Of a DNA stretch of 64,000 bases, positions 36,775 through 45,591 are shown piece after piece. The notes under the pieces were generated by a model. That model saw nothing but the letters and a program-made list of their open reading frames with translations. It was not told where the DNA came from and searched no databases. The DNA lies in contig OV696605.1 of assembly GCA_927797885.1 (NCBI GenBank), positions 595,157 through 659,156 on the forward strand. The letters run 5' to 3'. The position numbers and the translations under genes are program-made. Numbering within the stretch: position 1 is the first letter of the stretch; every line of letters starts with the position of its first letter. Source of the DNA: Gloeomargaritales cyanobacterium VI4D9 (GTDB lineage Bacteria > Cyanobacteriota > Cyanobacteriia > Gloeomargaritales > Gloeomargaritaceae).

Positions 36775-38394
36775 TTAATAACTCGTAGTCACAGCTACGG
36801 GTTGTCGCACTTTTTGTGAGTAGAAGGAGGCTGATTCTTGACCTTGACCACACTCCCGAGCAAATTTAATCAAATGATGGCTGACCAAAGCCGTGCTGAT
36901 AATATATTCAATCTGACCTTTTTGAAAAGCGGGTTTAGCAAACCGCCAAAATGTCTCCCGATAGTCACTTAATAACCCCACTTTGAGCAGGATATTAAAC
37001 ATTAACCCCAGCCCTTTCATAATATTTGCCCAGGAGGTGCGGGCGGGACTGTTGGGCACCTGAATCCGATTGGGATAGGTATGCTCCAGATTGTAGGCAA
37101 ACCGCTCATAAATAAATTCCGGTGTGTAGGCTTGGGTAATACATTTACGCCACATGGCAACCACCTGTTCATGGGGCAATAGGAAATTCACATTCGATTC
37201 CCGGTTCTCATCAAAAACCAATCGTCCCTCCTTTTCTAACCGCTCCCACAAAGGCGTTTTAGGTAGGGCATAAAGCAGGTTAATCGTCAGCATGGGAATC
37301 TGGGATAAACGGATAAATTCCAAAATCCGATCCCCTGTCATCGGCGTATCCGTATCTAAGCCTAAAATGATTCCTGAGACCACTTCCAAGCCATAACTGT
37401 TGAGAATTTTGATACTTTGAAGAATGGGTAAACTGAGATTGTGATCTTTAGAAATCGAGTGCAATGCTTCCGGTTCTGGGGTTTCAATCCCACAAAATAC
37501 CGTGCAGAAATAAGCCTCCCGCATCATGGCTAAAATTTTTGGGCTTTGTGCCAAATTTAAGGTGGCTTCACAGGCAAATTGCACCGGATAGCCCCGCTCT
37601 TTTTGCCAGTTGATCAAATGGGGTAAAAGTTCCATCACCGCCTTGCGATTGCCGACAAAATTATCATCCACAAAATAGATGGCTCCGGGATTACCCGCCG
37701 CCAAAATTGTATCCAGTTCCTTGAGAATTTGTTGAGGGGTTTTCAACCGGGGATTATTGCCATATAGGGCGGGAATATCGCAAAATTCACAGTGATAGGG
37801 ACACCCACTCGAAAATTGCACACTGCCGATAAAATACTGGTTCAAGGGGAGTTTTTCGTAGGCAGGAATGGGAAATTCACTCAAGGGCACCCGTTCTTTG
37901 GTTTGAAAAATAATTTGCTGTGGCGGTCGCTCCGTGTGGGTATCCAGATAGGCAATCATGGCATCGGTGGCATCCCCCAATTCCCCCAAATGCAGTAAAT
38001 CCACCTCTGGGTAATATTCCGGGCATCCCGACACCGAGGGTCCCCCCAGGGCGGTAATTTTCCCATGCCGATGGGCTTTGCGATTGATTTCTAAAATCTG
38101 TGGCTTTTGAATGTGCATGCCACTGATGATCACCGCATCCGCCCAACGATAATCCCACCACCGAGCCGGTCGGAGATTCTCATCAATCAGGCGCACCTCC
38201 CAGGATTCCGGCATATAGGCGGACACCACCAGCAAGCCCTGGGGCGGCATAAACCCCTTCACCCCCGGCATTAACTCGTAGGCATGGTGAAACGTACCAA
38301 AGGAAGGGCTGTAGCGGGGAAACACGCACAGGATGCGCCGCCGGTTTTGGGGCTGGTAGGGCGTACGACGGGAAATCGTGGGTGCTTCGGTCAT
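36775..38394 (-). CDS. B12-binding-domain radical SAM protein
   Basis: A 539-residue enzyme with an N-terminal cobalamin-binding-like domain (about 20-150, including GGPSVSGCPEYYPEVD) and a radical SAM core with Cys198, Cys202 and Cys205 (CPYHCEFCD) that bind the 4Fe-4S cluster. The C-terminus (about 430-539) matches the DUF4070 region of this family. The product is unknown. The start at 38394 has AGGGA six bases upstream; the frame is open further but without support. Confidence 0.88.
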   Translation of the reverse strand: MTEAPTISRRTPYQPQNRRRILCVFPRYSPSFGTFHHAYELMPGVKGFMPPQGLLVVSAYMPESWEVRLIDENLRPARWWDYRWADAVIISGMHIQKPQILEINRKAHRHGKITALGGPSVSGCPEYYPEVDLLHLGELGDATDAMIAYLDTHTERPPQQIIFQTKERVPLSEFPIPAYEKLPLNQYFIGSVQFSSGCPYHCEFCDIPALYGNNPRLKTPQQILKELDTILAAGNPGAIYFVDDNFVGNRKAVMELLPHLINWQKERGYPVQFACEATLNLAQSPKILAMMREAYFCTVFCGIETPEPEALHSISKDHNLSLPILQSIKILNSYGLEVVSGIILGLDTDTPMTGDRILEFIRLSQIPMLTINLLYALPKTPLWERLEKEGRLVFDENRESNVNFLLPHEQVVAMWRKCITQAYTPEFIYERFAYNLEHTYPNRIQVPNSPARTSWANIMKGLGLMFNILLKVGLLSDYRETFWRFAKPAFQKGQIEYIISTALVSHHLIKFARECGQGQESASFYSQKVRQPVAVTTSY

Positions 38395-38543
38395 GGCAAA
38401 TCCCTGCGTTACGTGCCCCCCTAGTGTAATGGGGTTTTTGGGTCGCTGACAAGTCGCTCGCCCCATTCTTAAGGGATTTTTAGTCTCAGGGCTTGGCTGG
38501 ATTTGTTTATACAATGTAAAATTACCAGAAAACTTGGGTCTAA

Positions 38544-38594
38544 AGCCCCGCCCTTAGTGCCTACGGCACGGCTACGCCTAGAGGGCGGCTTTGT
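38544..38594 (+). other. large imperfect hairpin, possible mobile-element end
   Basis: AAAGCCCCGCCCT pairs with AGGGCGGCTTT (11 pairs with a bulge), enclosing a GTGCCTACGGCAC hairpin and a GGCTACGCC hairpin. There is no T run. It sits directly upstream of the RNA candidate. It may be a subterminal hairpin of an IS200/IS605-like element; that is inference. Confidence 0.45.
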
Positions 38595-38603
38595 GCTATA
38601 CTT

Positions 38604-38850
38604 AGCGTAGAGGTAAGGGTAGTCAACCTCTTTAAAAACCCAGTAGCCTAACGGCTAAGCAACAACCTAAGATTTCCTTATGGTTAGTTCAAAGGTACCT
38701 TAGGGCATAAGGGAACCGCTTGCCCCCCTTCGACTGAGGGGGAGGGAACGACTGGGGAGACAAGCGCCTCTGCGGTTGAGGGGCAACCTGATACCATAAG
38801 TGCGGTTGCGGAACCAGTAACAAGAATCTTCTGCCTTTAGGCAGGAGAGT
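38604..38850 (+). ncRNA. orphan HEARO/omega-RNA-like structured RNA candidate
   Basis: About 245 bases with many consistent helices: GAGGT with ACCTC at the 5' end, TAGCC with GGCTA, CCTAAG with CTTAGG, CGCTTG with CAAGCG enclosing a C5/G5 hairpin, GCAACC with GGTTGC, and a 3' hairpin CTGCCTTTAGGCAG. The segment AACCGC (after GGGCATAAGGG) can pair with GCGGTT in the loop of CCTC...GAGG, a pseudoknot. From memory, the GGGCATAAGGGAACCGC block and this pseudoknot resemble HEARO RNAs, the guide RNAs of IscB/IsrB nucleases. A TGTGCTATACT -10-like element lies at 38590-38600. No IscB or HNH gene is adjacent. Confidence 0.5.
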
Positions 38851-38980
38851 ACAGTCTATTTGTCAATTAAAGGATACAAAAAGCCTTGATTATTCTAACC
38901 TTGATTATTCTAAAACCTCAGCATGATTGACCTACGGCAAACGGGGTTCAACTGTATCCCATAACTACTTAAAAGACTGT
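38851..38980 (-). repeat. family B repeat, reversed
   Basis: Bounded by ACAGTCTATTTGTCAATTAAAG and TTAAAAGACTGT. It is the reverse complement of the copies at 25628 and 30753 and carries an internal direct duplication of CCTTGATTATTCTAA. It abuts the 3' end of the RNA candidate. Confidence 0.85.
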
Positions 38981-39179
38981 ATGTCAAATGAAAGGGCATA
39001 TCTCTATGGCAAGCCCGGGCGATTCGCAAACAGAAATTCCATAGAACCAGACCGGGGCGGTGCCCTGCGACCCTCAATTTTTTGAGTATAAACATTTTAG
39101 TTACAATTTTATGTACAATTTAAGTGCGATTGCTGTGGCGGTACCCACAAATCACCCAGTGTCTGGGATTGCTGTTTCT

Positions 39180-40940
39180 CTAATCGCTGACGCTGGGAGC
39201 AGACTCCTGTGGCAATTGGCTCAATCCCACCCGGTGACAAAAGTCCCCAAACCGCTCACCCATGTACCGCTCTTGTTTGTAAAATGTAAAGACTGGTTTT
39301 AGGGCTTCGGCTAAACCTGCCAAGGGCATTTTTTCCCATAGCACCTGGGCGAGGCGGCTCCCATTGGCACTGGCTCCCACCCACACCTGGTAATAACCGG
39401 GTAAGGTGCCCACCAAACCTAATTCCGCCAAGTAGGGACGGGCGCAACCGTTGGGACAGCCGGTCATACGGATGATCAAGGGCGTATCTGCCAAACCTAC
39501 CTCGCCCCAGAGGGTTTCCACCTGCCGTACCAAATCCGGGAGTACCCGCTCGGATTCGGTGATTGCCAAACCACAGGTGGGCAGGGCGGGGCACGCCATC
39601 GCCAGACGGGTGAAGGGGGATAGGTCATCCGGCAAGGGCACGCAATGCTGACGGAGTATGGTGGTGATTTTTTCCCGCCATTGGGGGTCAATGTCCCGGA
39701 GGATCACGTCCTGGGTGGGGCTGAGTTGCAGGGGCAGGGCAAATTGCTCATTGATCAAACGCAGGGCGGTTTTGAGTTGGCTGTCCTCGGTGTCCCGAAT
39801 CCGCCCGTTGGGAATGGATAAACCCAAAAATAACTTGCCGTCCCCCTGGGGTTGCCAGCCGAGGTAATTCAAGCCTGCGGGAAACGGGGGAATTTTGTGC
39901 CAGGGTTTGAGTTTTTGCCCAGCGTATGCCTGCACCACCTGGCGGAATTTGCGGATGCCCCAATTGTGGACAAGATACTTCATGCGGGCTTGCTTGCGGT
40001 CCTGTCGGTTGCCGTGATCCCGCTGGACAGCCAGGATTGCCTGGATCACCGTTTCAATCTGCGCCGCCGGGACAAATCCCAAGGGTTGCCCCAACAAGGG
40101 GAACGTTTCTTCTTTGTTGTGGGTGCGCCCCATGCCCCCCCCGACCAGGATATTAAAGCCCCGCAATTCCCCCTTGGCATCGGTGATCACGATCAAGCCA
40201 ATGTCCTGGGAATAAATATCCACCGAATTGTCATCCGGGACGGTAATGGCGCATTTGAATTTGCGGGGTAGGTATTGATTGCCATAGAGGGGTTCCACCG
40301 GGTCGTCCAAATGGATTTTGGGCAAGGGGGAAAGCTCTGGCAAAATCGGCAGTTCTAGCTCCTGGTCGTCAATCCACAACTCGTAATAACTGCGAGTGCG
40401 GGGCAACAGCAAATCCGATAACCGCCGGGCGTAGTCCTGGGCGTGGCGATAGCTGGGGCGGTTCAAAAAGGGAGCCGGGGGTGCCATCACATTCCGGTTA
40501 ATATCCCCACAGGTGGCAAGGGTCGTGCCCATGTTCCGCACAATCGCTTCAATTACCGTTTGCACATTCGCCTTGAGCACCCCGTGCATTTGAAAGGTTT
40601 GCCGGGTCGTCACCCGCAGGGTACCATTCCCATACTGATCCGCCAGGGCATCTAGGGTGCGGTAGAGGGGTGCCGGGACGTAGCCCCCCGGTTGACGGGT
40701 GCGGAGCATCAAGGAGAAATCCCGTTCTAACCCCTGTTGGCGCAATTCCTGACGCTTATCCCGGTCATCCTGCTGGTAGGAGCCGTGAAATTTCAAAATC
40801 TGCACCGCCGCTTCGCTGAAATGGCTGGTGGGTTGGCGGGCTTCCGTAGCGAGGGGTTCCCGGAGATAATCGCTGGCAACCTTGACCGCCTCACTCCGGG
40901 GCAAACGCACCTGCGCTTCGGTGGGGGGAATGGAAGTCAT
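39180..40940 (-). CDS. sir: Ferredoxin-dependent sulfite reductase
   Basis: Reduces sulfite to sulfide with six electrons from ferredoxin, in the cytoplasm; the last step of assimilatory sulfate reduction. The 586-residue product has two nitrite/sulfite reductase ferredoxin-like half domains and the sirohaem/4Fe-4S ligands in CPALPTC and TGCPNGC (about 450 and 493). RTRQPGG near the N-terminus and the Arg/Lys-rich substrate pocket (RKFKCAITVPDDN) fit. It is divergent from cysH across an 81-base gap. Nitrite reductase NirA is a close relative; the length and context with cysH favour Sir. Confidence 0.93.
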   Translation of the reverse strand: MTSIPPTEAQVRLPRSEAVKVASDYLREPLATEARQPTSHFSEAAVQILKFHGSYQQDDRDKRQELRQQGLERDFSLMLRTRQPGGYVPAPLYRTLDALADQYGNGTLRVTTRQTFQMHGVLKANVQTVIEAIVRNMGTTLATCGDINRNVMAPPAPFLNRPSYRHAQDYARRLSDLLLPRTRSYYELWIDDQELELPILPELSPLPKIHLDDPVEPLYGNQYLPRKFKCAITVPDDNSVDIYSQDIGLIVITDAKGELRGFNILVGGGMGRTHNKEETFPLLGQPLGFVPAAQIETVIQAILAVQRDHGNRQDRKQARMKYLVHNWGIRKFRQVVQAYAGQKLKPWHKIPPFPAGLNYLGWQPQGDGKLFLGLSIPNGRIRDTEDSQLKTALRLINEQFALPLQLSPTQDVILRDIDPQWREKITTILRQHCVPLPDDLSPFTRLAMACPALPTCGLAITESERVLPDLVRQVETLWGEVGLADTPLIIRMTGCPNGCARPYLAELGLVGTLPGYYQVWVGASANGSRLAQVLWEKMPLAGLAEALKPVFTFYKQERYMGERFGDFCHRVGLSQLPQESAPSVSD

Positions 40941-41021
40941 TATGTCGCTAATTCCGGTCGGGTTTTGTTGGTTTTTCTAATGTATCATTTTTCCTGTGGT
41001 CACACTCTTAAGGGAAGCTAA

Positions 41022-41813
41022 ATGAATCCGGCTCAGGAAATCCAGAACCCGTATGGTGGTAAAGCAATTGCCCCTACGGAGCAGACGATGTTCGCTGAAG
41101 TGATGCAAAAAGTACAGGCTTTAGATTTGGCGGTGCTCAACCAGGAATTAGAGGCGGCGCAACCCCGGGAAATTTTAGCCTGGGCGACCGAGACCATACC
41201 GGAGGGCTTGGTGCAAGCCAGTGCCTTTAATGTGGATGACATGGTGATTACCGACCTGCTTTACCGAGAATTCCGCCCCCGGCATCCGGTACCCGTTTTA
41301 TTCCTCGACACCCTGCACCATTTCCCGGAAACGCTGGAGTTGGTCGCCCGCAGTACCCAGCACTACGATTTGAACCTAAAAATTTACCGGATCATGACGG
41401 TGGATTCCCGGAGCGCCTTTGCCCAACGCTACGGGGACAAACTCTGGGAAACGGATATTGAGCAGTTCCATTACCTGACTAAAATTGAACCCCTGCAACG
41501 GGGGCTGGCGGAGTTGGGGACGGTGGCGTGGATCACCGGGCGCAGGCGGGATCAGGCGCACACCCGCTCGGATATGCCCATTTTGGAGTGGGATAAACAC
41601 CAACGCTTGAAAATCAATCCCCTGGCTAACTGGACCCGTGCCCAAAGCTGGCAGTATGTGATGGAGCATCAGGTGCCCTACAACCCCCTGCACGACCAGG
41701 GCTACGCCAGCATCGGCGATGAACCCCTCACCACCCCGGTCGCCGAAGGGGAGGATGAACGGGCAGGGCGCTGGCGGGGCACCGGCAAAACCGAGTGCGG
41801 CATCCACATTTAA
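41022..41813 (+). CDS. cysH: Phosphoadenylyl-sulfate (PAPS) reductase
   Basis: Reduces PAPS to sulfite using thioredoxin or glutaredoxin. The 263-residue product ends with KTECGIHI, whose Cys259 is the catalytic cysteine. It has the PAPS-binding LDTLHHFPETLEL segment and AWITGRRRDQAHTR. It lacks the CC...CxxC iron-sulfur ligands of APS reductases, which favours PAPS as substrate. The start has AAGGGA six to seven bases upstream. Divergent from sir, giving a coherent sulfur-assimilation pair. Confidence 0.94.
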   Translation: MNPAQEIQNPYGGKAIAPTEQTMFAEVMQKVQALDLAVLNQELEAAQPREILAWATETIPEGLVQASAFNVDDMVITDLLYREFRPRHPVPVLFLDTLHHFPETLELVARSTQHYDLNLKIYRIMTVDSRSAFAQRYGDKLWETDIEQFHYLTKIEPLQRGLAELGTVAWITGRRRDQAHTRSDMPILEWDKHQRLKINPLANWTRAQSWQYVMEHQVPYNPLHDQGYASIGDEPLTTPVAEGEDERAGRWRGTGKTECGIHI

Positions 41814-41873
41814 GGAACCCATTGGCGGCTCCCTTATAATAAGATTAACCAGTTCTTAACCTTGGGGGGAGCG

Positions 41874-42797
41874 ATGACACCAACGACCCTGGGAGAGTGG
41901 TTGCATCCCCATCTCCGCCGGGCGTACCAGCGGTGGGGCAAGCAGGAGGCGGGGGTGCGTCGGGGGGATGACCCGGAGGCAATTCACCAGATGCGGGTGG
42001 CGCTACGGCGGCTACGGGCGGCGATGAGCGGGTTTGAGTCCGTTTTAGACCTGCCCCGGGTGACCCGCAAGGTGGGGATGATCAGCCGGGTATTGGGGCA
42101 GGCACGGGATGGGGATGTGATGTTAGCCCGTTTGGAGCAGGATTATCTGCCCGGATTGCCCCCGGCAGAACAGGCACCGCTCCGGGATTTTATCCGGGGT
42201 TTGCGGCGGCAACGGCAGGATGTGCAACGGGAGGTGGTGGCTTTACTCAATTCTGCTACTTATCAGCGGGTCAAGGAAGCCTGGGGGAAATGGCTGGATC
42301 GCCCCCGCTGGCAGTCCTTGGGGGATGCGTCGGTGGCGGGAACCGTACCGCACCTTTTGGCAATTGCCTGGGGGGAACTGGCACTGCATCCGGGCTGGCG
42401 GGTGACCACCCCGGCAGATGATCCAGAATTGCTTCACGACCTACGGAAAACCATCAAACGCACCCGTTACCTGTGGGAATTTGCCGACAACTCCCTGGAT
42501 ATTGGGTTGAAGGAACCCTTAGATTTATTGCGGGAGGCGCAGGAGGTGCTGGGGCATCTGCAAGATGGGTTTGTACTGGCTTCCCAGATGGGCAATGCCT
42601 GTCCCACCCTGGGCGAACGTTTAACCCAACAGCAGGAGGAACATTGGCAGACCTGGCAAACCCTGCGGCATCAACTCCAGAGCCGGGCAGTCCAACAGCA
42701 GGTCTATCACACCCTGGGTGATTTGGGACTCAATGGGGCGGATCAAGCTCCCCCAAAGGACGGAATCGCTCATCCTGCTGTAGTTCCTCTTGGATAA
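41874..42797 (+). CDS. CHAD-domain protein
   Basis: A 307-residue all-helical protein with the conserved histidine/arginine pattern of CHAD domains (AIHQMRVALRRLRAAM at about 37-52, LLHDLRKTIKRTRYLWEF near 185-202). CHAD proteins bind polyphosphate through these basic residues. ATG 41874, preceded closely by GGGGGAG, is preferred over an in-frame TTG at 41862. The 3' end overlaps the convergent TerB-like gene by 68 bases. Confidence 0.88.
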   Translation: MTPTTLGEWLHPHLRRAYQRWGKQEAGVRRGDDPEAIHQMRVALRRLRAAMSGFESVLDLPRVTRKVGMISRVLGQARDGDVMLARLEQDYLPGLPPAEQAPLRDFIRGLRRQRQDVQREVVALLNSATYQRVKEAWGKWLDRPRWQSLGDASVAGTVPHLLAIAWGELALHPGWRVTTPADDPELLHDLRKTIKRTRYLWEFADNSLDIGLKEPLDLLREAQEVLGHLQDGFVLASQMGNACPTLGERLTQQQEEHWQTWQTLRHQLQSRAVQQQVYHTLGDLGLNGADQAPPKDGIAHPAVVPLG

Positions 42798-43197
42798 TCT
42801 GCTCCAGGCGGGACTCGCTCACCCCCAGGACATGGATGAGGTCAATCAACAGGGTATTTTCTTCGATTAGCACAAACCCATCCGCCAGGGCAATCCGTAC
42901 CGCCAACCGCATGGCTACTTCCGCCTGTTTGGTATCCGCTAATGCCCGACAGGCGGCTCCCCCCAAAGGTGCCATTCCCTCTTGCGCCAAAACCTGCAAC
43001 GCCTTCTGGATAGCCGCTTGCGCCGTCGCCACCGGCACCCCCTGCTGGACAAGAAATTCCACCAGTTGGTCTTCCTCTTCCGGGGCAACATCCTCATCCG
43101 CCGTCATCATCAGCACACCCACGGCGGCAATCCCTTCCCACAGGTTCAGGGTCGCTGAGGAGGGAGTGGTGGGGTCAAATAGGGGTTTTCCCGTCAC
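42730..43197 (-). CDS. TerB-like helical protein
   Basis: A 155-residue protein of the tellurite-resistance TerB type, with the metal-binding-like helix motif MMTADEDVAPEEEDQLVEFL (about 30-49) and RIALADGFVLIEENTLLIDLI (about 100-120). TerB domains occur in many contexts; a role in tellurite resistance should not be assumed. The last 68 bases lie opposite the end of the CHAD gene. Confidence 0.78.
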   Translation of the reverse strand: MTGKPLFDPTTPSSATLNLWEGIAAVGVLMMTADEDVAPEEEDQLVEFLVQQGVPVATAQAAIQKALQVLAQEGMAPLGGAACRALADTKQAEVAMRLAVRIALADGFVLIEENTLLIDLIHVLGVSESRLEQIIQEELQQDERFRPLGELDPPH

Positions 43198-43252
43198 AGC
43201 CTTGATGGGGTAGGTGTTCCCCTCTAGTAAATCAGAAAATTCGTCCCAAAAG

Positions 43253-44074
43253 TTACGCCGGGGGCATCACCCACCGTTGGATGCCATAGGTCAGGGCAAA
43301 TAGGGCTAAAGAAGCCGCCAGCAGTACCAGGGAAATGACCGTCGCCGCCGGATAATTAAACTCCTCCAACTGTTGATACACATAAACCGTCGCCGCCAAA
43401 GTTTTGTAGGGGATATTGCCGGAAATGATCACAATCACCCCAAATTCCCCAATCCCCCGTGCCAAAGCCAGGGTAAACCCGGTCACTAAAGCGGGCACCA
43501 CCGGCGGCAGAATCACCCGCCAAAAACACAGCCAATCCCCCGCCCCCAGGGTATGAGCCGCCTCCTCCACCTCCGGTTCCAACTCCCATAGCACCGGCTG
43601 TACCGTCCGCACTACAAACGGCAGGGTGACAAACAACTGCGCCAACACCACCGCCCCCACCGAAGCCGTGAAATTCAGGGGCAGGAGGTTCCCCAAAGCA
43701 GTGCCCTCATCCCAAAATTGCCCCAACACCCCCCCGGAGCCGTACAAAGTCGCCAGGGTAATCGCCGCCACCACCGAGGGCATGGCAAAGGGCAAATCCA
43801 CCAGACTGTCCAACAGCCGCCGCCCCGGAAACCGATAGCGCACCAGCACCCACGCCAGGATAAACCCGAATATCGTATTCAAGACCGCCGCCGTCAACGC
43901 CGTCCCAAAGGTCAACTGGTACGCCGCCAGAGCCATCGGAGCCGTAATCAACGACCAGACCTCCGACCAGGGATATTGCAGTCCGGTGCCCACCAACGCC
44001 CCCAAGGGCAGGAGAAGCAAAAACCCCAGGTAGCTGAACATCACAGCAACCAACCAGGGAGAACGCCGCATCAC
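43253..44074 (-). CDS. cysT: Sulfate ABC transporter permease CysT
   Basis: Integral membrane subunit of the sulfate/thiosulfate importer. The 273-residue product has about six membrane segments and the permease coupling motif EAAHTLGAGDWLCFWRVILPPVVPALVTG (EAA loop, about 190). The start overlaps the sbpA stop by 4 bases (ATGA). The usual partners cysW and cysA do not follow; the next gene downstream is TerB-like. Confidence 0.93.
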   Translation of the reverse strand: MMRRSPWLVAVMFSYLGFLLLLPLGALVGTGLQYPWSEVWSLITAPMALAAYQLTFGTALTAAVLNTIFGFILAWVLVRYRFPGRRLLDSLVDLPFAMPSVVAAITLATLYGSGGVLGQFWDEGTALGNLLPLNFTASVGAVVLAQLFVTLPFVVRTVQPVLWELEPEVEEAAHTLGAGDWLCFWRVILPPVVPALVTGFTLALARGIGEFGVIVIISGNIPYKTLAATVYVYQQLEEFNYPAATVISLVLLAASLALFALTYGIQRWVMPPA

Positions 44075-45099
44075 CGCCCCTGCGCCGCCAACCGCTGTGC
44101 CTGGTCAAACAACGCCCCATCCGCAAACAACAGGGCATTTACCTTACCCCAGCCCCCAAAATCGCCAATTTTATAGATGCGATTCACCTTTTGAAAGTTT
44201 TTGGCAAACCGCTGGCGCACCTGCGGGTCAAAGGGGCGATACCCCGCCTCGGCGTAAAGCTCCTGCCCCCTGGGACTAAACAAAAACTGGGTAAATGCCT
44301 CCGCCACCTGACGGGTACCCCGTTTGTCCACCGTCCGGTCAATCACCGTCACCGGAAAATCCACCTGCACATTGGGAGAAGGAGCCACGTAGGGAAAATC
44401 CCTGGGGATCGATTCATTCAAAAACAGTACCTCATTTTCAAAATTGATCATCACATCCCCAATCCGATTTTTCACAAACTTATCCGTCGCATCCCGCCCG
44501 GAGTTTGCCAACACCTTCGTATTCGCCACCAACCGTTGCAGATAGTCCTGCGCCTTCGCCTCCCCAAACCCCCTTTGCATGGCGCCAAACCCCGCCATAA
44601 TTCCCCAGCGGGCATTCCCTGCCGTTTTCGGGTTAATCAACAACACCTCCACATCGGGACGGGTCAAATCGCTCCAGGTGCGGATATTTTTGGGATTGCC
44701 AGGGCGAGTCACCAACACCATCACACTGGTCGCCGGAATCCCCTGGTTGGGTAACCGTTTATTCCAGTCCGCCCGCACAAAGCCCTTTTCCACCAGCGGG
44801 TCAATATTGCTCTGGATATTCTGCGCCAAAATGTCCGCCTCCAACCCCCCCAAAATCGCCCGGGTTTGCGCCCCCGATGCCCCATAGGACTCCTTAAACG
44901 TCACCCGTTGCCCCGTACGGGCTTGCCACTGCTTCTGAAATTCCGGGATCAACTTCGCAAACACCGGCTTCGCCACCGCATAACCCACCAACGTCAATTC
45001 CGTCGCCCGTTGCGCCTGCGCCAACCAACCCGGCAAAACCGCCATTGCCGCCCCCGCAACCATTGCCACGAATCCGTAACCCCATTGTTGCGCACCCAT
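44071..45099 (-). CDS. sbpA: Sulfate-binding periplasmic protein
   Basis: Captures sulfate in the periplasm and passes it to the CysT/CysW channel. The 342-residue product begins with a signal peptide (about 1-30, ending AQAQR), followed by the family blocks KESYGASGAQTRAILGGLEAD and INPKTAGNARWGIMAG. The KESYGASGAQ segment fits Sbp rather than molybdate-binding ModA. It is upstream of and translationally coupled to cysT. Confidence 0.93.
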   Translation of the reverse strand: MGAQQWGYGFVAMVAGAAMAVLPGWLAQAQRATELTLVGYAVAKPVFAKLIPEFQKQWQARTGQRVTFKESYGASGAQTRAILGGLEADILAQNIQSNIDPLVEKGFVRADWNKRLPNQGIPATSVMVLVTRPGNPKNIRTWSDLTRPDVEVLLINPKTAGNARWGIMAGFGAMQRGFGEAKAQDYLQRLVANTKVLANSGRDATDKFVKNRIGDVMINFENEVLFLNESIPRDFPYVAPSPNVQVDFPVTVIDRTVDKRGTRQVAEAFTQFLFSPRGQELYAEAGYRPFDPQVRQRFAKNFQKVNRIYKIGDFGGWGKVNALLFADGALFDQAQRLAAQGR

Positions 45100-45160
45100 T
45101 GTTAAACCTCAAAATCCGATAGGAATAGGGGTGATTGTAGCATGGGTGAGAGAGGGTTGC

Positions 45161-45505
45161 ATGATAAAGGGCATGATTTGGCTAGTCATTGGGATAAATT
45201 TAGGCATCAGTTGGGGGTGTTGGCAGTTGGTCGGCATTCTCATCAGTTTGCGAAAGACGATGGTGGGGGTTACCCGTGCCATTGAGGGGGCGGATCGAGC
45301 CACCCATAACCTGTTGGCGGGGGCACCGGCTGCGATTCTGCTCGGTCAAACCGGCACCAGGGCATTACGGCAACAAATCCCCGGTTTAGCCCAATATCTC
45401 AGCAAAGTCCGGCAGGTGCTTAGCGTGGCACTATGGTTAAAACGGCGGTTACAGCGATTTCAAGGTGTCCATAGGACAGTAGATAAAACCGCTAATTCAG
45501 AATAA
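45161..45505 (+). CDS. small membrane protein, unknown
   Basis: A 114-residue protein. An N-terminal hydrophobic segment (IWLVIGINLGISWGCWQLVGILISL) is followed by a polar, basic region (RQVLSVALWLKRRLQRFQG). The start at 45161 has GAGAGGG six bases upstream; an in-frame GTG at 45131 is weaker. I do not recognise the family. It diverges from sbpA. Confidence 0.65.
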   Translation: MIKGMIWLVIGINLGISWGCWQLVGILISLRKTMVGVTRAIEGADRATHNLLAGAPAAILLGQTGTRALRQQIPGLAQYLSKVRQVLSVALWLKRRLQRFQGVHRTVDKTANSE

Positions 45506-45591
45506 AAATTCCAGGAGATTTCCACCTTAACGGCATTAGGGTAGCACTATAGAAACCCTATTATAGATTAGAACAATAATCACTTTGTCTC

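Larger units (their letters stand above)
38395..39179. other. 785-base gap with a structured RNA candidate and repeats
   Basis: From the radical SAM start outward: an unassigned stretch, a strong double hairpin (38544-38594), the HEARO-like RNA candidate (38604-38850), a family B repeat (38851-38980) and a decayed family A fragment (about 39020-39075). No protein-coding frame of substance fits. Confidence 0.6.

Noticed and set aside
38604-38850. 6S RNA, tmRNA or RNase P RNA for the structured RNA candidate
   Set aside because: None of the hallmark segments I know for these RNAs is visible, and the structure is multi-branched with a pseudoknot rather than the long bulged hairpin of 6S RNA.
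40941-41021. NtcA binding site between sir and cysH
   Set aside because: I looked for GTA-N8-TAC and did not find a convincing match.
45131-45160. Upstream GTG start for the small membrane protein
   Set aside because: The ATG at 45161 has a good GAGAGGG site, while the GTG has none.
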